From Kitasatospora sp. GP82 (GTDB lineage Bacteria > Actinomycetota > Actinomycetes > Streptomycetales > Streptomycetaceae), in NCBI RefSeq assembly GCF_029892105.1, contig NZ_JARZAJ010000002.1, positions 1-64,000 of the forward strand: a DNA stretch of 64,000 nucleotides, read 5' to 3'. Positions 5,989 through 15,558 of this stretch are shown piece after piece (the stretch's first letter is position 1; each line of letters begins with the position of its first letter). Below the pieces are notes generated by a model. It made no database searches. It was not told the origin of the DNA and saw only the letters and a program-made list of their open reading frames with translations. The position numbers were made by a program, and so were the translations under genes.

Positions 5989-8952
5989 TCAGCGGACGTC
6001 CAGCACACCGTCCAGGTCGCCGAGCTCGGAACGCGAGGCCACCCCGAGCTTCGGATACGCCTTGTAGAGGTGGTGGCCGACCGTGCGCGGGCTGAGGAAG
6101 AGCTGAGCCGCGATGTCCCGATTGGTGAGGCCCTGGGCGGCGAGGCGGACGATCTGGAGCTCCTGCGGGGTGAGGGTCGCAAGAGGCCCGGCCACCGGAC
6201 CGGCGGGGGCGGTGGAGCCGGTGGCGGTGAGCTCGGTACGGGCGCGGTCCGCCCAGGGGGTGGCGCCGAGCCGGTCGAAGATCTCCAGGGCGGCGGCGAG
6301 CCGGGAACGGGCTTCGGTCCGTCGCCGCTCACGGCGCAGCCACTCGCCGAACAGAAGTGCGGTACGGGCCTGTTCGAAGGGACGGTGGTCCCGCTGATGC
6401 AGATCGAGCGCGGACCGGTACGCCCACTCCGCCAACTCGTCGGGGCCGAGCAGCGCTTGGCAGCGCAGCACCAGCGACTGCGCCCAGGGCTGACCGGCAA
6501 CGGCGGCCCAGCGCGCGAAACGCTCGTACGCCTCGGCCGCACGCTCCGGCTCGCCCAGCCGGACCGCCGCCTCGACCAGGTCGGGCACGGCCCGGGTGGC
6601 GGAGACATGGTGTCGGTACGGGCCGCCGGTGAGCCGCTCCAGCCGGTCGGCGGCGAGTCCCGCCCTGCCCTGCCCCAGATCGGACATGGCCAGCGCCCAC
6701 TGCGCCCACGGATGACCGGCCGCCGGGGCGGCGCCGGGGCCGTCCAGCGCGGCCGCGGCCGACTCCGCACAGGACTCCGCGGCGCCGGCGAGCGCGGCCG
6801 AGTAGGCCAGCAGACTCTGCAGTTGACTGATCCACTGCCGCTGCCCGGTGTCACGGGCCAGGTCCAGGGCCTCGGTGGCCGTGACCTCGGCGTCCCGGTG
6901 CCGGCCGTGGAAGAGCTCGGCCTCCGCGAGGAAGTACAGCAGGGTCGGCAGGGGGCCGACGGCACCCTCGGCACGTGCCTCGGCGACCAGTTCGGCGGCG
7001 AGAGCGTACGTCTCCTCGTCCCGCCCGAGGATCAGGGTGGCCCCACAGACCTGAACCAGGTCGCGGACGGCGTCCACGCCCGCGCGGCGGGCCGCGGCGA
7101 CGGTCTCGCGGACCGGCGGCAGAACCGGAGCCGGACGGCCGATCATCGGCAGCGCGGCGGCGAGCAGGTAGTGCGCCAACGGGGCGGCCGGGTCGTCCTT
7201 CGGCAGCTCCAGTGCGGACAACCGGTCGAGTACGGCCGCCAGTTGCTCCTCCCCCAGGTACCAGGCGGCATGGAAGGCCTGGAAGAGCATCCGGGCGGCG
7301 TGCGGCGCCTCGACCTCGGAAGCGGCCGCCTCCAGCAACAGCTCGTACGCCGCCGGGTACTCCCCGCGCCAGAACTGGGCGGTGGCCCGGACGTGATCCA
7401 GCAGCGCGATCACCCGGGGGTACCCCGGACCGGCGGCTCGGGACACATCGCCGGTACGCGCCAGCGCGCGCTCGGCCAGTTCGGCCGCCCGTTCCAACTC
7501 CCCCGCATCGGTGGCCGATTCGGCGGCCAGGACGAGGCGCCGGGTGGCGGCGGACCGGTCCGGGGTGAGCCGGGCGGCCCGTTCGTACGCCGAAGCCGCA
7601 CCGCTGGGGCCGCCCCGGGCCCCGGACCGTACGGCCGTACGCTCCAGTGCGTCGGCGAGCTCGGCGTCGGGGCCGGTGGCGGCGAGGGCGAGATGCCAGG
7701 TTCTGCGGTCGCCGTCGCCCAGGGCCTCGCCGATAGCGCGATGTGCGGCCAACCGCTGCGGCAGCGGCGCTCGTTGGAGAACTGCGGCGCGCAGCAGCGG
7801 ATGCCGGAAGGCCAGCCGCTCGTCCGCCGAGAGCCGGACCAGGCCGAGCCGTTCGGCCGGAGGCACACTGTCGGGGCCCGCCCCGAGGGCGGCTGCGGCG
7901 GGCAGTACGACCCGGAGGTCGCCGGTCTCCTCGGCCGCGGCCACCAGCAACAGGGTCTGGGTGGCGCCGGGCAGCCTGGAGACCTGTCCGTGGAAGGCGA
8001 GTTGGAGACGGCTGGTGAGCGGTACTCCGCCCACCGTGCCGGGCCGCTCGTCGGCGAGTGCGGCGGGCAGTTCGGTGAGCGCCAGCGGATTGCCGTGCGC
8101 CTCGGCCAGAACCCTTCGGTGAACGGCGGCGCTCCGGGCGGGATCCGCATCCCGAGGGCGCGCCGTCGGCAGCTCGGCGAGCAGAGCGGAGGCGGCGGAC
8201 GGAGACAGCTTTCCGAGCGGCAGTTCGGCCAACCCCGGCGTCGGAAAGGCTCCTTCACCGTCGCGGGCCGCGAAGAGCAGGACCACACCCTCGGTACGCA
8301 GACGCCGGGCGGCGAGCAGCAGTGCCTCCGCCGAGGAGTGGTCGAGCCACTGGGCATCGTCGATCAGGCAGAGCAGCGGGCCCTCGGTGGCGAGTTCGGC
8401 GAGCAGAGCGAGGGTGGCAAGTCCCGTCAGCAGCCGGTCGGTTGGACGGATCGCTGGCCCGGCGGCCACCGAGGCGGAGGAGGCGGGCCCGCTCGCGGAG
8501 CCGGTGGCCCCGGACGCGGGACCGGGGCTCTCCTCGGTCAACCCGAACGCGGCTTCCAGTGCCCGGCGCTGCGGCGCGGGCAGGGCGGGCAGCCGGTCGA
8601 GCCCGGGAGCGAGCAGCAGGCTGAGTCCGGCGAACGGCAGGTCCGCCTCGCACTCGATCCCGGTGGCCCGGATCACCCGGAACGGCAACGGCGCAGGGGC
8701 CCCCGAGCCCGCACCGCTCGCCCGGTCCGGATCGGCCGCCGCACCCGAGGAGCCCACCGCAGCCCCGGCATCCGCCGGACATGAACCCGCTCCCCGCGAG
8801 AGAGCCGGCGCCGCCGACTCCGCATAGTCCAGCAATGCGCTCTTGCCGATGCCCGGTTCACCGCGCAGCACCAGCGCCCCGCTGCGGCCCGCCCTCGCCC
8901 CGTCGAGCAGCCGGTCGATGACCGCCTGCTCCTCCGCCCTCCCGTACAGCAT
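5989..8952 (-). CDS. Large ATP-binding LuxR (LAL/MalT-type) transcriptional regulator
   Basis: A 987-residue protein. A Walker A motif GEPGIGKS lies at residues 31–38, Walker B-like LCLIDDAQWLD sits in the middle of the ATPase domain, and a long Ala/Leu-rich helical (TPR-like) region follows. The C-terminus is a LuxR helix-turn-helix (LTPQELQIVRLAAQGLTNRDIAA, then SPRTVGHHLYKAYPKLGV). Residues about 65–110 and 170–190 are low-complexity Ala/Ser/Gly insertions. LAL regulators act as ATP-dependent activators, often in secondary metabolism; the target is unknown. Start is ATG 8952, with GTG 8961 an alternative. It lies between the thiolase and a divergent SnoaL-like gene. Confidence 0.9.
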   Translation of the reverse strand: MLYGRAEEQAVIDRLLDGARAGRSGALVLRGEPGIGKSALLDYAESAAPALSRGAGSCPADAGAAVGSSGAAADPDRASGAGSGAPAPLPFRVIRATGIECEADLPFAGLSLLLAPGLDRLPALPAPQRRALEAAFGLTEESPGPASGATGSASGPASSASVAAGPAIRPTDRLLTGLATLALLAELATEGPLLCLIDDAQWLDHSSAEALLLAARRLRTEGVVLLFAARDGEGAFPTPGLAELPLGKLSPSAASALLAELPTARPRDADPARSAAVHRRVLAEAHGNPLALTELPAALADERPGTVGGVPLTSRLQLAFHGQVSRLPGATQTLLLVAAAEETGDLRVVLPAAAALGAGPDSVPPAERLGLVRLSADERLAFRHPLLRAAVLQRAPLPQRLAAHRAIGEALGDGDRRTWHLALAATGPDAELADALERTAVRSGARGGPSGAASAYERAARLTPDRSAATRRLVLAAESATDAGELERAAELAERALARTGDVSRAAGPGYPRVIALLDHVRATAQFWRGEYPAAYELLLEAAASEVEAPHAARMLFQAFHAAWYLGEEQLAAVLDRLSALELPKDDPAAPLAHYLLAAALPMIGRPAPVLPPVRETVAAARRAGVDAVRDLVQVCGATLILGRDEETYALAAELVAEARAEGAVGPLPTLLYFLAEAELFHGRHRDAEVTATEALDLARDTGQRQWISQLQSLLAYSAALAGAAESCAESAAAALDGPGAAPAAGHPWAQWALAMSDLGQGRAGLAADRLERLTGGPYRHHVSATRAVPDLVEAAVRLGEPERAAEAYERFARWAAVAGQPWAQSLVLRCQALLGPDELAEWAYRSALDLHQRDHRPFEQARTALLFGEWLRRERRRTEARSRLAAALEIFDRLGATPWADRARTELTATGSTAPAGPVAGPLATLTPQELQIVRLAAQGLTNRDIAAQLFLSPRTVGHHLYKAYPKLGVASRSELGDLDGVLDVR

Positions 8953-9090
8953 GACCTGCACCCTACCTACGCCCCGCGGGCACGCTCGGCCGCGGTGACC
9001 TATGGCCGACTGATTCGGCACCGTGCCACTGCGCCATACCTTCGTCTCATCGGCGGAACACCCGCCCGAGAGAAGCGAAGGAGCAGGACC

Positions 9091-9453
9091 ATGAGCGACC
9101 TCCAGCAGCTGGCCGAGCGCTACATCGCCGCCTGGAACGAGACCGACCAGCCTGCCCGCCGCAAGCTGATCGACGAGCTGTGGGCCGAGGACGGCCGCTA
9201 CACCGACCCGCTGGTGGACGTCCAGGGCCGGGAGGCGATCGACGCGACCATCGGTGCGGTGCAGGCGCAGTTCCCCGGCCTGGTGTTCAGCCTCGGCCCG
9301 GTGGACGCGCACCACCACCTGGCCCGCTTCACCTGGGACCTCGGCCCGGCCGGCGGCGAGGCCCTGGTGGTCGGCTTCGACGCCGTGGCCGTGGACGAGG
9401 ACGGCCGGATCACCTCGGTGCTCGGCTTCCTCGACAAGGTGCCGACCGCCTGA
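9091..9453 (+). CDS. SnoaL-like / NTF2-fold protein
   Basis: A 120-residue protein with the pattern of the NTF2-like SnoaL family: N-terminal helix ending in YIAAWNETD, LWAEDGRYTDP, and a GREAID segment, then a beta-rich C-terminal half. Members are small cone-shaped enzymes or ligand binders, and the substrate cannot be told from sequence. The ATG at 9091 has AAGGAG 7–8 nt upstream. It is divergent from the LAL regulator gene, a common arrangement for a regulator and a small target gene, but control is not shown. Confidence 0.75.
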   Translation: MSDLQQLAERYIAAWNETDQPARRKLIDELWAEDGRYTDPLVDVQGREAIDATIGAVQAQFPGLVFSLGPVDAHHHLARFTWDLGPAGGEALVVGFDAVAVDEDGRITSVLGFLDKVPTA

Positions 9454-9478
9454 CCATGCCCCCATGGCCCCATGCCCC

Positions 9479-9510
9479 CCTGCCCGCCGCCCCGCCGGAC
9501 AGCGGGCAGG
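9479..9510. terminator. Hairpin after the SnoaL-like gene
   Basis: A 9-bp GC stem (9479–9487 with 9502–9510) in the gap before the S9 peptidase gene. Confidence 0.5.
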
Positions 9511-9576
9511 GCGGAGGCGGGCAGGGCCACTCCCGCAGCATTCCGCTCCGCGCCCGACATGAGGTTGGATGGGGAG

Positions 9577-11433
9577 ATGAGCGAGGAGCAGAGCGCAGTA
9601 CCGGCGTGGGAGCAGCGCTTCCGGGCAGCGCGGGTCACGCTGCCGGAGTGGGCCGATGATGCCGCTGAACGGGCCCTGTACGTGTCCAACACCACCGGCA
9701 CGTTCGAGGTCTACGCCTGGGACCGGTCCACCGACCACCACCGGCAGGTCACCGACCGCCCGAACGGGACCACGGACGCCGAGCTGAGCCCGGACGGCGA
9801 GTGGATCTGGTGGTTCGACGACACCGACGGCGACGAGTTCGGCATCTGGCGCCGCCAGCCGTTCACCGGCCGCCCCGCCGATGGCTCCGCCGGGAGCCCG
9901 GGCGAAGGGTCCGCCGGTCTCGACGAGGAGGCAGTCCCCGGCGTGCCCGCCGCGTACTCGGCCGGTCTGGCGATCGGCCGTGACGGCACGGTGGCGGTCG
10001 GCACCTCCACGGACGACGACGGCACCACCGTCTACCTGCGCCGCCCCGGCGCCACCACCGTCGAGACGCTCTACCACCACGCCGAGTACGGCGGCATCGG
10101 CGACCTCTCCTACGACTCCGCGCTGCTGGCCGTCGAGCACACCGAGCACGGCGACGCGATGCACTCGGCGATCCGGGTGGTCCGCAGCTCCGACGGCTCC
10201 ACCGTCGCCGAGCTCGACGATGTGACGGGCCGTCAGAATCCCTGCGGGGTGGCCTGCCTGGGCTTCGCCCCGGTCGACGGTGACACCCGGCTCCTGGTCG
10301 CCCACCAGCGGCGCGGCCGCTGGGAGCCGATGCTCTGGGACGTCGCGACCGGTATCGAGACCGAGCTGCTGCTCCGCGACGACCAGGGCCGGGAGTTCCC
10401 CGGCGACCTCTCCGCACAGTGGCGTCCCGAGGCGCGGGCGCTGCTGGTCGAGCACGAGTACGAGGCGCGCAGCGAGCTGTTCTCGTACGACCTGGAGAAG
10501 GGCGAACTGGTCCGCCTGGACACCCCGCGCGGCACCGTGGCGGGTGCGACCGCCCGTCCGGACGGGACGGTCGAGTTCCTGTGGTCCTCCGCCGCCGAGC
10601 CCTCCGCCGTGCGGTCCACCGCCGGGACGGTCGTGCTGCGCGCGGCCGGACCGGTGCCGCCCGGCTCGGTGCCGGTCGAGGACGTCTGGGTCGAGGGGCC
10701 CGGCGGACGGGTGCACGCACTGGTCCAACGCCCGGCCGGGGAAGGCCCGTTCCCGACCGTCTTCGAGGTCCACGGCGGCCCGACCCACCACGACAGCGAC
10801 TCCTTCGCGGCCGGTCCGGCCGCCTGGCTGGATCACGGTTTCGCCGTCGTCCGGGTCAACTACCGCGGCTCCACGGGCTACGGCCAGGCGTGGACGGACG
10901 CACTGCGGCTGCGAGTGGGCCTGATCGAGCTGGAGGACATCGGCGCGGTCCGCGACTGGGCGGTGGAGTCCCAACTCGCCGATCCGGCGAAGCTGGTGCT
11001 CTCCGGCGGCTCCTGGGGCGGCTACCTGACCCTGCTCGGGCTCGGCACCCAGCCGGACAGCTGGACGCTCGGCCTGGCCGCCGTCCCGGTCGCCGACTAC
11101 CTGACCGCGTACGCGGACGAGATGGAGGCGCTCAAGTCGCTGGACCGGACGCTCTTCGGCGGCACCCCCGACGAGGTCCCGGACCGCTGGCACGCCTCCT
11201 CCCCGCTCACCTACGTCGAGCAGGTCGAGGCACCGGTCTACATCAGCGCCGGGGTCAACGACCCTCGCTGCCCGATCCGCCAGATCGACAACTACGTGGC
11301 GCGGCTGGAGCAGCTCGGCAAGGTGCACGAGGTGTACCGCTACGACGCGGGGCACGGCTCCCTGGTGGTCGAGGAGCGGATCAAGCAGCTCCGGCTGGAG
11401 ATCGACTTCGCCCTTCGGCACCTCGGCGGCTGA
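9577..11433 (+). CDS. S9 family prolyl-oligopeptidase-like serine peptidase
   Basis: About 618 residues. An N-terminal beta-propeller-like half has repeated TDAELSPDGEWIWWF-type blades. The C-terminal alpha/beta hydrolase carries the triad Ser479 (SGGSWGG), Asp562 (GVNDPRCP) and His593 (DAGHGS), and VHGGPTHHD forms the oxyanion loop. This fits the S9C acylaminoacyl/dipeptidyl peptidase group, cleaving short peptides in the cytoplasm; no signal peptide is visible. Start is uncertain: ATG 9577 begins MSEEQ, while ATG 9559 would add six residues. It is convergent with the SURF1 gene. Confidence 0.88.
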   Translation: MSEEQSAVPAWEQRFRAARVTLPEWADDAAERALYVSNTTGTFEVYAWDRSTDHHRQVTDRPNGTTDAELSPDGEWIWWFDDTDGDEFGIWRRQPFTGRPADGSAGSPGEGSAGLDEEAVPGVPAAYSAGLAIGRDGTVAVGTSTDDDGTTVYLRRPGATTVETLYHHAEYGGIGDLSYDSALLAVEHTEHGDAMHSAIRVVRSSDGSTVAELDDVTGRQNPCGVACLGFAPVDGDTRLLVAHQRRGRWEPMLWDVATGIETELLLRDDQGREFPGDLSAQWRPEARALLVEHEYEARSELFSYDLEKGELVRLDTPRGTVAGATARPDGTVEFLWSSAAEPSAVRSTAGTVVLRAAGPVPPGSVPVEDVWVEGPGGRVHALVQRPAGEGPFPTVFEVHGGPTHHDSDSFAAGPAAWLDHGFAVVRVNYRGSTGYGQAWTDALRLRVGLIELEDIGAVRDWAVESQLADPAKLVLSGGSWGGYLTLLGLGTQPDSWTLGLAAVPVADYLTAYADEMEALKSLDRTLFGGTPDEVPDRWHASSPLTYVEQVEAPVYISAGVNDPRCPIRQIDNYVARLEQLGKVHEVYRYDAGHGSLVVEERIKQLRLEIDFALRHLGG

Positions 11434-11453
11434 GCACTTCGAGCGGAGGCCGC

Positions 11454-12248
11454 TCAGTCCAGGGCCGGGTCCAGTCCAAGGGCCCGGTCCTGGAGCATCT
11501 CGGCCTCGCGGCGCACCAGGCGGAACCACATGAAGACCACGAAGCCCGCGAAGACGAACCACTCCAACGTGTAGCCGAGGTTCTGGAAGGCCCGCAGGCT
11601 GAGCCCGTCGCCGCCCTGCGGCTGGACGGTCGGCACGGCGGTGAGCCCGCTCGGCGCGGCGTCGGCGGCCACCCAACCGTCGTACGAGCGGTACGGCAGC
11701 ACGTTGACCAGGGTTGCCGGGCTGATCGTGCCCAGCTGGCCGGACGGGAGCCCACCGGCCACCGCTCCGCCGCTGCCGCTGCTCTCCGGCGCCTGGAGCC
11801 GCCCGGCGACGGTGACCTGCCCGGACGGCGCCGCAGGAAGCTGGACCGACGCGTCCGGCGAGCCCGGCACCCAGCCGCGGACGATGGCCGCGGCGGGGCC
11901 GTCGGCGGTGCGCAACGGGGTGAGGACGTAGTACCCGTTCCTGCCGTCCACCGTGCGGTTGGGGACCAGCAGCTGGTGGGCGGGGTCGTAGCTGCCGGTG
12001 ACGATGACCTCGCGGCCGACCGTGTCGGTACCGACCTGGTCCGCACCGCCGTGCAGTACGGAGGCCAGTGGGGCCGCCGTACCGGGGGCCTTCGCCGAGC
12101 TGCCGCCGTCCTTGTGGGTGGAGGCCCGGTCCTCGAAGCGGCCGAGCTGCCAGGAGCCGAGCCAGAGACAGACCGCGATGGCGACCAGGGCCACGACGGT
12201 GCCGCCCAGCCAGCGCGAAGTCAGGAGAAACCGGTACACGTCCCCCAC
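11454..12248 (-). CDS. SURF1 family cytochrome oxidase biogenesis protein
   Basis: A 264-residue protein with the SURF1 layout: a membrane helix near residues 13–32 ending in LGSWQLGRFEDR, a long extracytoplasmic middle with RGWVPG, and a second helix near the C-terminus (EWFVFAGFVVFMWFRLVRRE). SURF1 helps assemble haem-copper cytochrome c oxidase in the membrane. The sequence shows no accessory domain. It is a single minus-strand gene convergent with the S9 peptidase. Confidence 0.88.
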   Translation of the reverse strand: MGDVYRFLLTSRWLGGTVVALVAIAVCLWLGSWQLGRFEDRASTHKDGGSSAKAPGTAAPLASVLHGGADQVGTDTVGREVIVTGSYDPAHQLLVPNRTVDGRNGYYVLTPLRTADGPAAAIVRGWVPGSPDASVQLPAAPSGQVTVAGRLQAPESSGSGGAVAGGLPSGQLGTISPATLVNVLPYRSYDGWVAADAAPSGLTAVPTVQPQGGDGLSLRAFQNLGYTLEWFVFAGFVVFMWFRLVRREAEMLQDRALGLDPALD

Positions 12249-12439
12249 GGTAACCAGTCCTCACACCCGACCGGCCCCCCGGGGTCGACCCGGCCACCCC
12301 GCGTCGCCCGGATCCGCCGGCCTCTCACCGGGGTGCGGAGCACCTGCCGGCACCGACTCGGAGTCCTCGCGACGACCGGCCCAGGCTCAAGCCGACCCCG
12401 GCACCGACCCGGCGCCGCCCCGGCCACCCTGTGGCCCGC

Positions 12440-13759
12440 TCACCCGCTGCCCGAAACCGTCGGCGTCCCGCTCGGCTGCGGGGTGGCTGCCGGGACCGCC
12501 TCGGGAGCGGCGCGGTAGACCGTGCCGGAGCAGGCGCCGCCCACCTTGGCCGTCGCGGCCGCGGGGTCGCCCGCCTGGGGGGTGTGCGCCAGCGTGATGC
12601 TCGCGGGGGCCGCGGGCGACGGAGAGACGCTGGGGCTCGGGCCGGTGCTGGGGGAGGCCGAGGCCGCGGGCGAGGCAGCGGCGTCCGGGGCGGCCGAAGC
12701 GGCGGTCTGCGGGGCAGGCGCCCCTGGGCTGGCGCCACCACCGGGGTTCGGGCAGGGTGCGTCCGGAACCCAGCCGAACCGCACCTGGTACCCGGCCTTC
12801 GGCGGCAGTACCAGCGGCCCGGCTCCGGCGACCGGGGCCGGCAGTCCGGACGCCGGGTCACCGGCGGTGTGGTCGACCACCTTCACCTTTGCCGGGTCGG
12901 TGCCCTCCGTCGCGCTCACCACGACGGCGCCGGGACCGGTCAGCTTGCAGCTGCGCCCGGAGACGTTGAGCACGGTGAACCAGCCGTACACCTTGCCGCT
13001 GCCGTCCGCCGTGCCGAGGTGCGAGCTGCCCTCCCCGAGGTCCGTCCTGACGCAGTCCGGCGCCGGCTCGACTCCGACGGGGCTGCCCACCGCCCCGGGA
13101 GAGGGGCTGGCGGCCGCGGAGCTGACCTCGGTGCCGGGCACGGCGCTGCCGGACCGGTCGGCGGAGCTGACCGGCCTTGGCAGGTGCGACCTGCCGGGAA
13201 CGGTGTCCTCGGACGGCATGTCCGGGCTGTGGTGTTCGGCGTCGGCGATGGTCCGGCCGGCGGCGGGGCCTTCGGCGAGGTCGAGGTTCTGGACGCCCTT
13301 GATGGTCGGTACCGCCGCGGCGACGAGCAGCACCGCCGCGGCGGTACCGGTCCACACGTTGCGGTGCCTGGCGCGGCGACGCGGAACCGCCCGCCGGATA
13401 CGCAGCAGCGCAGCCGGATCGGGCTGCACCCGGTCGACGGACTGGTGGAACCTCATCCGGAGCTGCTGCTCCATCAACTCCCCGGCCGGTTGGCCCGATT
13501 CCCGACCGGAATCGGCCGAATTCCGCCCTGCCCCGGGCAGTTCACGACCACAGTCGGTCAACTCCGAGTCACAGTTGGTCATTCCTCGGCCCTGGTCGGC
13601 CGACGCCCGCTCGCAGCCCCCGGGGACCGCCGGGATCCCGGGCTTGCCGTGGTCCGCCGAGTCGCACCGACCGTCCGTCAGCCCGTCCTGATCCGGCTCC
13701 TGCTGCCCCGGCGGCCGGCCGGCCCTCCCCCGCCGCTCCGGGCTCTGATCGTCAGTCAT
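12440..13759 (-). CDS. Single-TM protein coupled to an ECF sigma gene (putative anti-sigma or sensor)
   Basis: A 439-residue protein: a charged cytoplasmic N-terminus (1–134) with RMRFHQSVDRVQPDPAALL just before a basic stretch, one membrane helix at about 135–152, and a Pro/Ser/Ala-rich outer part. The outer part includes a compact region with paired cysteines (CVRTDLGEGSSHLG to GRSCKL), and the C-terminal third is mostly low-complexity Ala/Pro/Ser. Its ATG overlaps the end of the sigma factor gene by 8 bp, which indicates translational coupling. The placement suggests sigma-factor control, but no zinc-binding anti-sigma motif (HxxxCxxC) is visible. Confidence 0.65.
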   Translation of the reverse strand: MTDDQSPERRGRAGRPPGQQEPDQDGLTDGRCDSADHGKPGIPAVPGGCERASADQGRGMTNCDSELTDCGRELPGAGRNSADSGRESGQPAGELMEQQLRMRFHQSVDRVQPDPAALLRIRRAVPRRRARHRNVWTGTAAAVLLVAAAVPTIKGVQNLDLAEGPAAGRTIADAEHHSPDMPSEDTVPGRSHLPRPVSSADRSGSAVPGTEVSSAAASPSPGAVGSPVGVEPAPDCVRTDLGEGSSHLGTADGSGKVYGWFTVLNVSGRSCKLTGPGAVVVSATEGTDPAKVKVVDHTAGDPASGLPAPVAGAGPLVLPPKAGYQVRFGWVPDAPCPNPGGGASPGAPAPQTAASAAPDAAASPAASASPSTGPSPSVSPSPAAPASITLAHTPQAGDPAAATAKVGGACSGTVYRAAPEAVPAATPQPSGTPTVSGSG

Positions 13760-14381
13760 CCTCGGCCTCCATCAGGACCCGCAGGGCGGCCAGGCCGCGC
13801 GAGCCGTACGCCTTCACCGAGCCGAGGGAGATCCCCAGCACGTCGGCGACCTGCGCCTCCGTCATGTCCGCGTAGTAGCGCAGTACGAGCACCTCCCGCT
13901 GACGGCGTTGCAACCCCCGTAGCGCGGACTTCAGCTGATCGCGCTCCAGCGCATCGTAAGCGCCTTCTTCTGCACTGGCCATGTCAGGCATCGGCTTCGG
14001 CAGCAACCGCAGGCCGAGGATGCGTCGGCGCAGGGTGGAGCGGGAGAGGTTGACCACCGTCTGCCTGAGGTAGGCGAGGGTCTTCTCCGGTTCGCGGACC
14101 CGGCGCCGGGCGGCGTGCACCCGGATGAACGCCTCCTGGACTACGTCCTCACAGGTCGAGAGGTCGTCAAGAAGCAGAGCAGCCAGGCGCAGCAGGGAAC
14201 GGTAGTGCGCCTGGTAGGTCTCGGTGAGGTGATCGACGCTGGCTCCCGCCGCGTCCTCTGCGGCCGTGCCCATCCGGCTATCGACCGGCCGCCCCGCTCG
14301 CGGTGGCAGAGCCACCACGGGCGCCATGGCCACCGCGGGCACCGCCAGCGCCACGGGAACCGCCCCCATTACGTTCGCCAC
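13752..14381 (-). CDS. ECF (SigE-family) RNA polymerase sigma factor
   Basis: About 209 residues with sigma-70 region 2 (YQAHYRSLLRLAALLL, then CEDVVQEAFIRVHAA) and region 4 (LQRRQREVLVLRYYADMT, then GISLGSVKAYGSRGLAAL). The YADMTEAQVADVLG pattern is typical of the actinobacterial SigE-type ECF group. Region 3 is absent, as expected. The first ~45 residues are Val/Ala/Pro-rich and may be untranslated; an internal ATG at 14273 (MGTAAEDAAG) is an alternative start. It is coupled to the downstream single-TM protein, forming a likely regulatory pair. Confidence 0.85.
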   Translation of the reverse strand: MANVMGAVPVALAVPAVAMAPVVALPPRAGRPVDSRMGTAAEDAAGASVDHLTETYQAHYRSLLRLAALLLDDLSTCEDVVQEAFIRVHAARRRVREPEKTLAYLRQTVVNLSRSTLRRRILGLRLLPKPMPDMASAEEGAYDALERDQLKSALRGLQRRQREVLVLRYYADMTEAQVADVLGISLGSVKAYGSRGLAALRVLMEAEDD

Positions 14382-14448
14382 GCCTGTTGGACACTCGATC
14401 CCCTGTCATGGTTGCCCGACCGAAGGCATATTCTCCCGCACACGCAGA

Positions 14449-14476
14449 ATCCCCCTCCAGTGCCCCGGAGGGGGAT
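14449..14476 (-). terminator. Terminator hairpin downstream of asd
   Basis: A perfect 10-bp stem (14449–14458 with 14467–14476), ATCCCCCTCC/GGAGGGGGAT, 30 bp after the asd stop codon. Confidence 0.7.
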
Positions 14477-14505
14477 CCGGACCGTCCGTTTCCGGACAGT
14501 GCGTC

Positions 14506-15558
14506 TCAGGCGGTGAACTCGGCCGCGACCAGCTCGGCGATCTGCGCGGTGTTCAGCGCGGCGCCCTTGCGCAGGTTGTCCCCGCAGAGGAAGAGGTCCA
14601 GCGCACTGGGATCGTCCAGCGATCGGCGGACCCGCCCGACCCAGGTCGGATCGGTGCCGACCACGTCGTTCGGGGTCGGGAACTCCCCGGCCGCGGGGTC
14701 GTCGTACAGGACGACGCCCGGCGCGTCCCGGAGGATCTCCTGCGCGTGCTCCTGGCTGACCTCGCGTTCGAAGACCGCGTGCACGGCCAGCGCGTGGGTG
14801 GTGATCACCGGGATCCGGACGCAGGTCGCGGAGACCTTGAGGTCCGGCAGGCCGAGGATCTTGCGGGACTCGTTGCGGACCTTGAGCTCCTCGGAGGACC
14901 AGCCGCCCTCCCCCAGTGAACCGGCCCACGGTATCGCGTTCAGCACCAGCGGCGTCGGGAACGGTCCGTTGTCGGCGATAACCGCGCGCAGGTCACCGGT
15001 CTGCTCGCCGACACCCGTGCCCGCCACCTGCTCGATCTGGTCGCGCAGCGCGTCCACGCCGGACTGTCCGGCACCCGAGGCGGCCTGGTACGAGGCCACC
15101 ACCAGCTCCCTGAGCCCGTACTCGGAGTGCAGCGCGGCAAGGCCGCACATCATGGTGAGCGTGGTGCAGTTGGGGTTGGCGATGATGCCGCGCGGCCGGA
15201 GCCTGGCCGCCGCCGCGTTCACCTCGGGGACGACCAGCGGGACGTCCTCGTCCATCCGGAACGCGCCGGAGTTGTCCACCGCGACGACGCCCTTGGCGGC
15301 GGCGATCGGCGCCCACTGGGCGGAGACCTCGTCCGGAACGTCGAACATCGCGATGTCGATGCCGTCGAACGCCTCCTCCGAGAGCGCGACGACCTCGACC
15401 TCCTCACCGCGCACGGTCAGCCGGCGGCCGGCCGATCGCGGCGAGGCGATCAGCCGGATCTCGCCCCAGACGTCCTCCCGCGCGGAGAGGATGCCCAGCA
15501 TCACGGTCCCGACGGCACCGGTGGCACCGACAACCGCGAGGTTGGGCTTACGGGTCAT
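14506..15558 (-). CDS. asd: Aspartate-semialdehyde dehydrogenase
   Basis: A 350-residue enzyme that reduces aspartyl phosphate to aspartate semialdehyde with NADPH, the branch point to lysine/diaminopimelate, threonine and methionine. Visible are the Rossmann GATGAVG at residues 11–17, VDNSGAFR near 95–101, the nucleophile Cys131 in NPNCTT, and the substrate/NADP loop ASGAGQSG. Length is normal. Its ATG overlaps the aspartokinase stop codon by 4 bp, so the two are translationally coupled and act in sequence in the same pathway. Confidence 0.97.
   Translation of the reverse strand: MTRKPNLAVVGATGAVGTVMLGILSAREDVWGEIRLIASPRSAGRRLTVRGEEVEVVALSEEAFDGIDIAMFDVPDEVSAQWAPIAAAKGVVAVDNSGAFRMDEDVPLVVPEVNAAAARLRPRGIIANPNCTTLTMMCGLAALHSEYGLRELVVASYQAASGAGQSGVDALRDQIEQVAGTGVGEQTGDLRAVIADNGPFPTPLVLNAIPWAGSLGEGGWSSEELKVRNESRKILGLPDLKVSATCVRIPVITTHALAVHAVFEREVSQEHAQEILRDAPGVVLYDDPAAGEFPTPNDVVGTDPTWVGRVRRSLDDPSALDLFLCGDNLRKGAALNTAQIAELVAAEFTA

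Noticed and set aside
6070..8784. A 904-codon plus-strand frame opposite the LAL regulator
   Set aside because: Low-complexity Gly/Arg/Gln composition typical of an antisense shadow in GC-rich DNA.
5989..12297. A 2102-codon minus-strand open frame
   Set aside because: Only the part from 8952 to 5989 (LAL regulator) is a real gene; the upstream part crosses the well-supported S9 peptidase and SnoaL-like genes and lacks protein-like composition.
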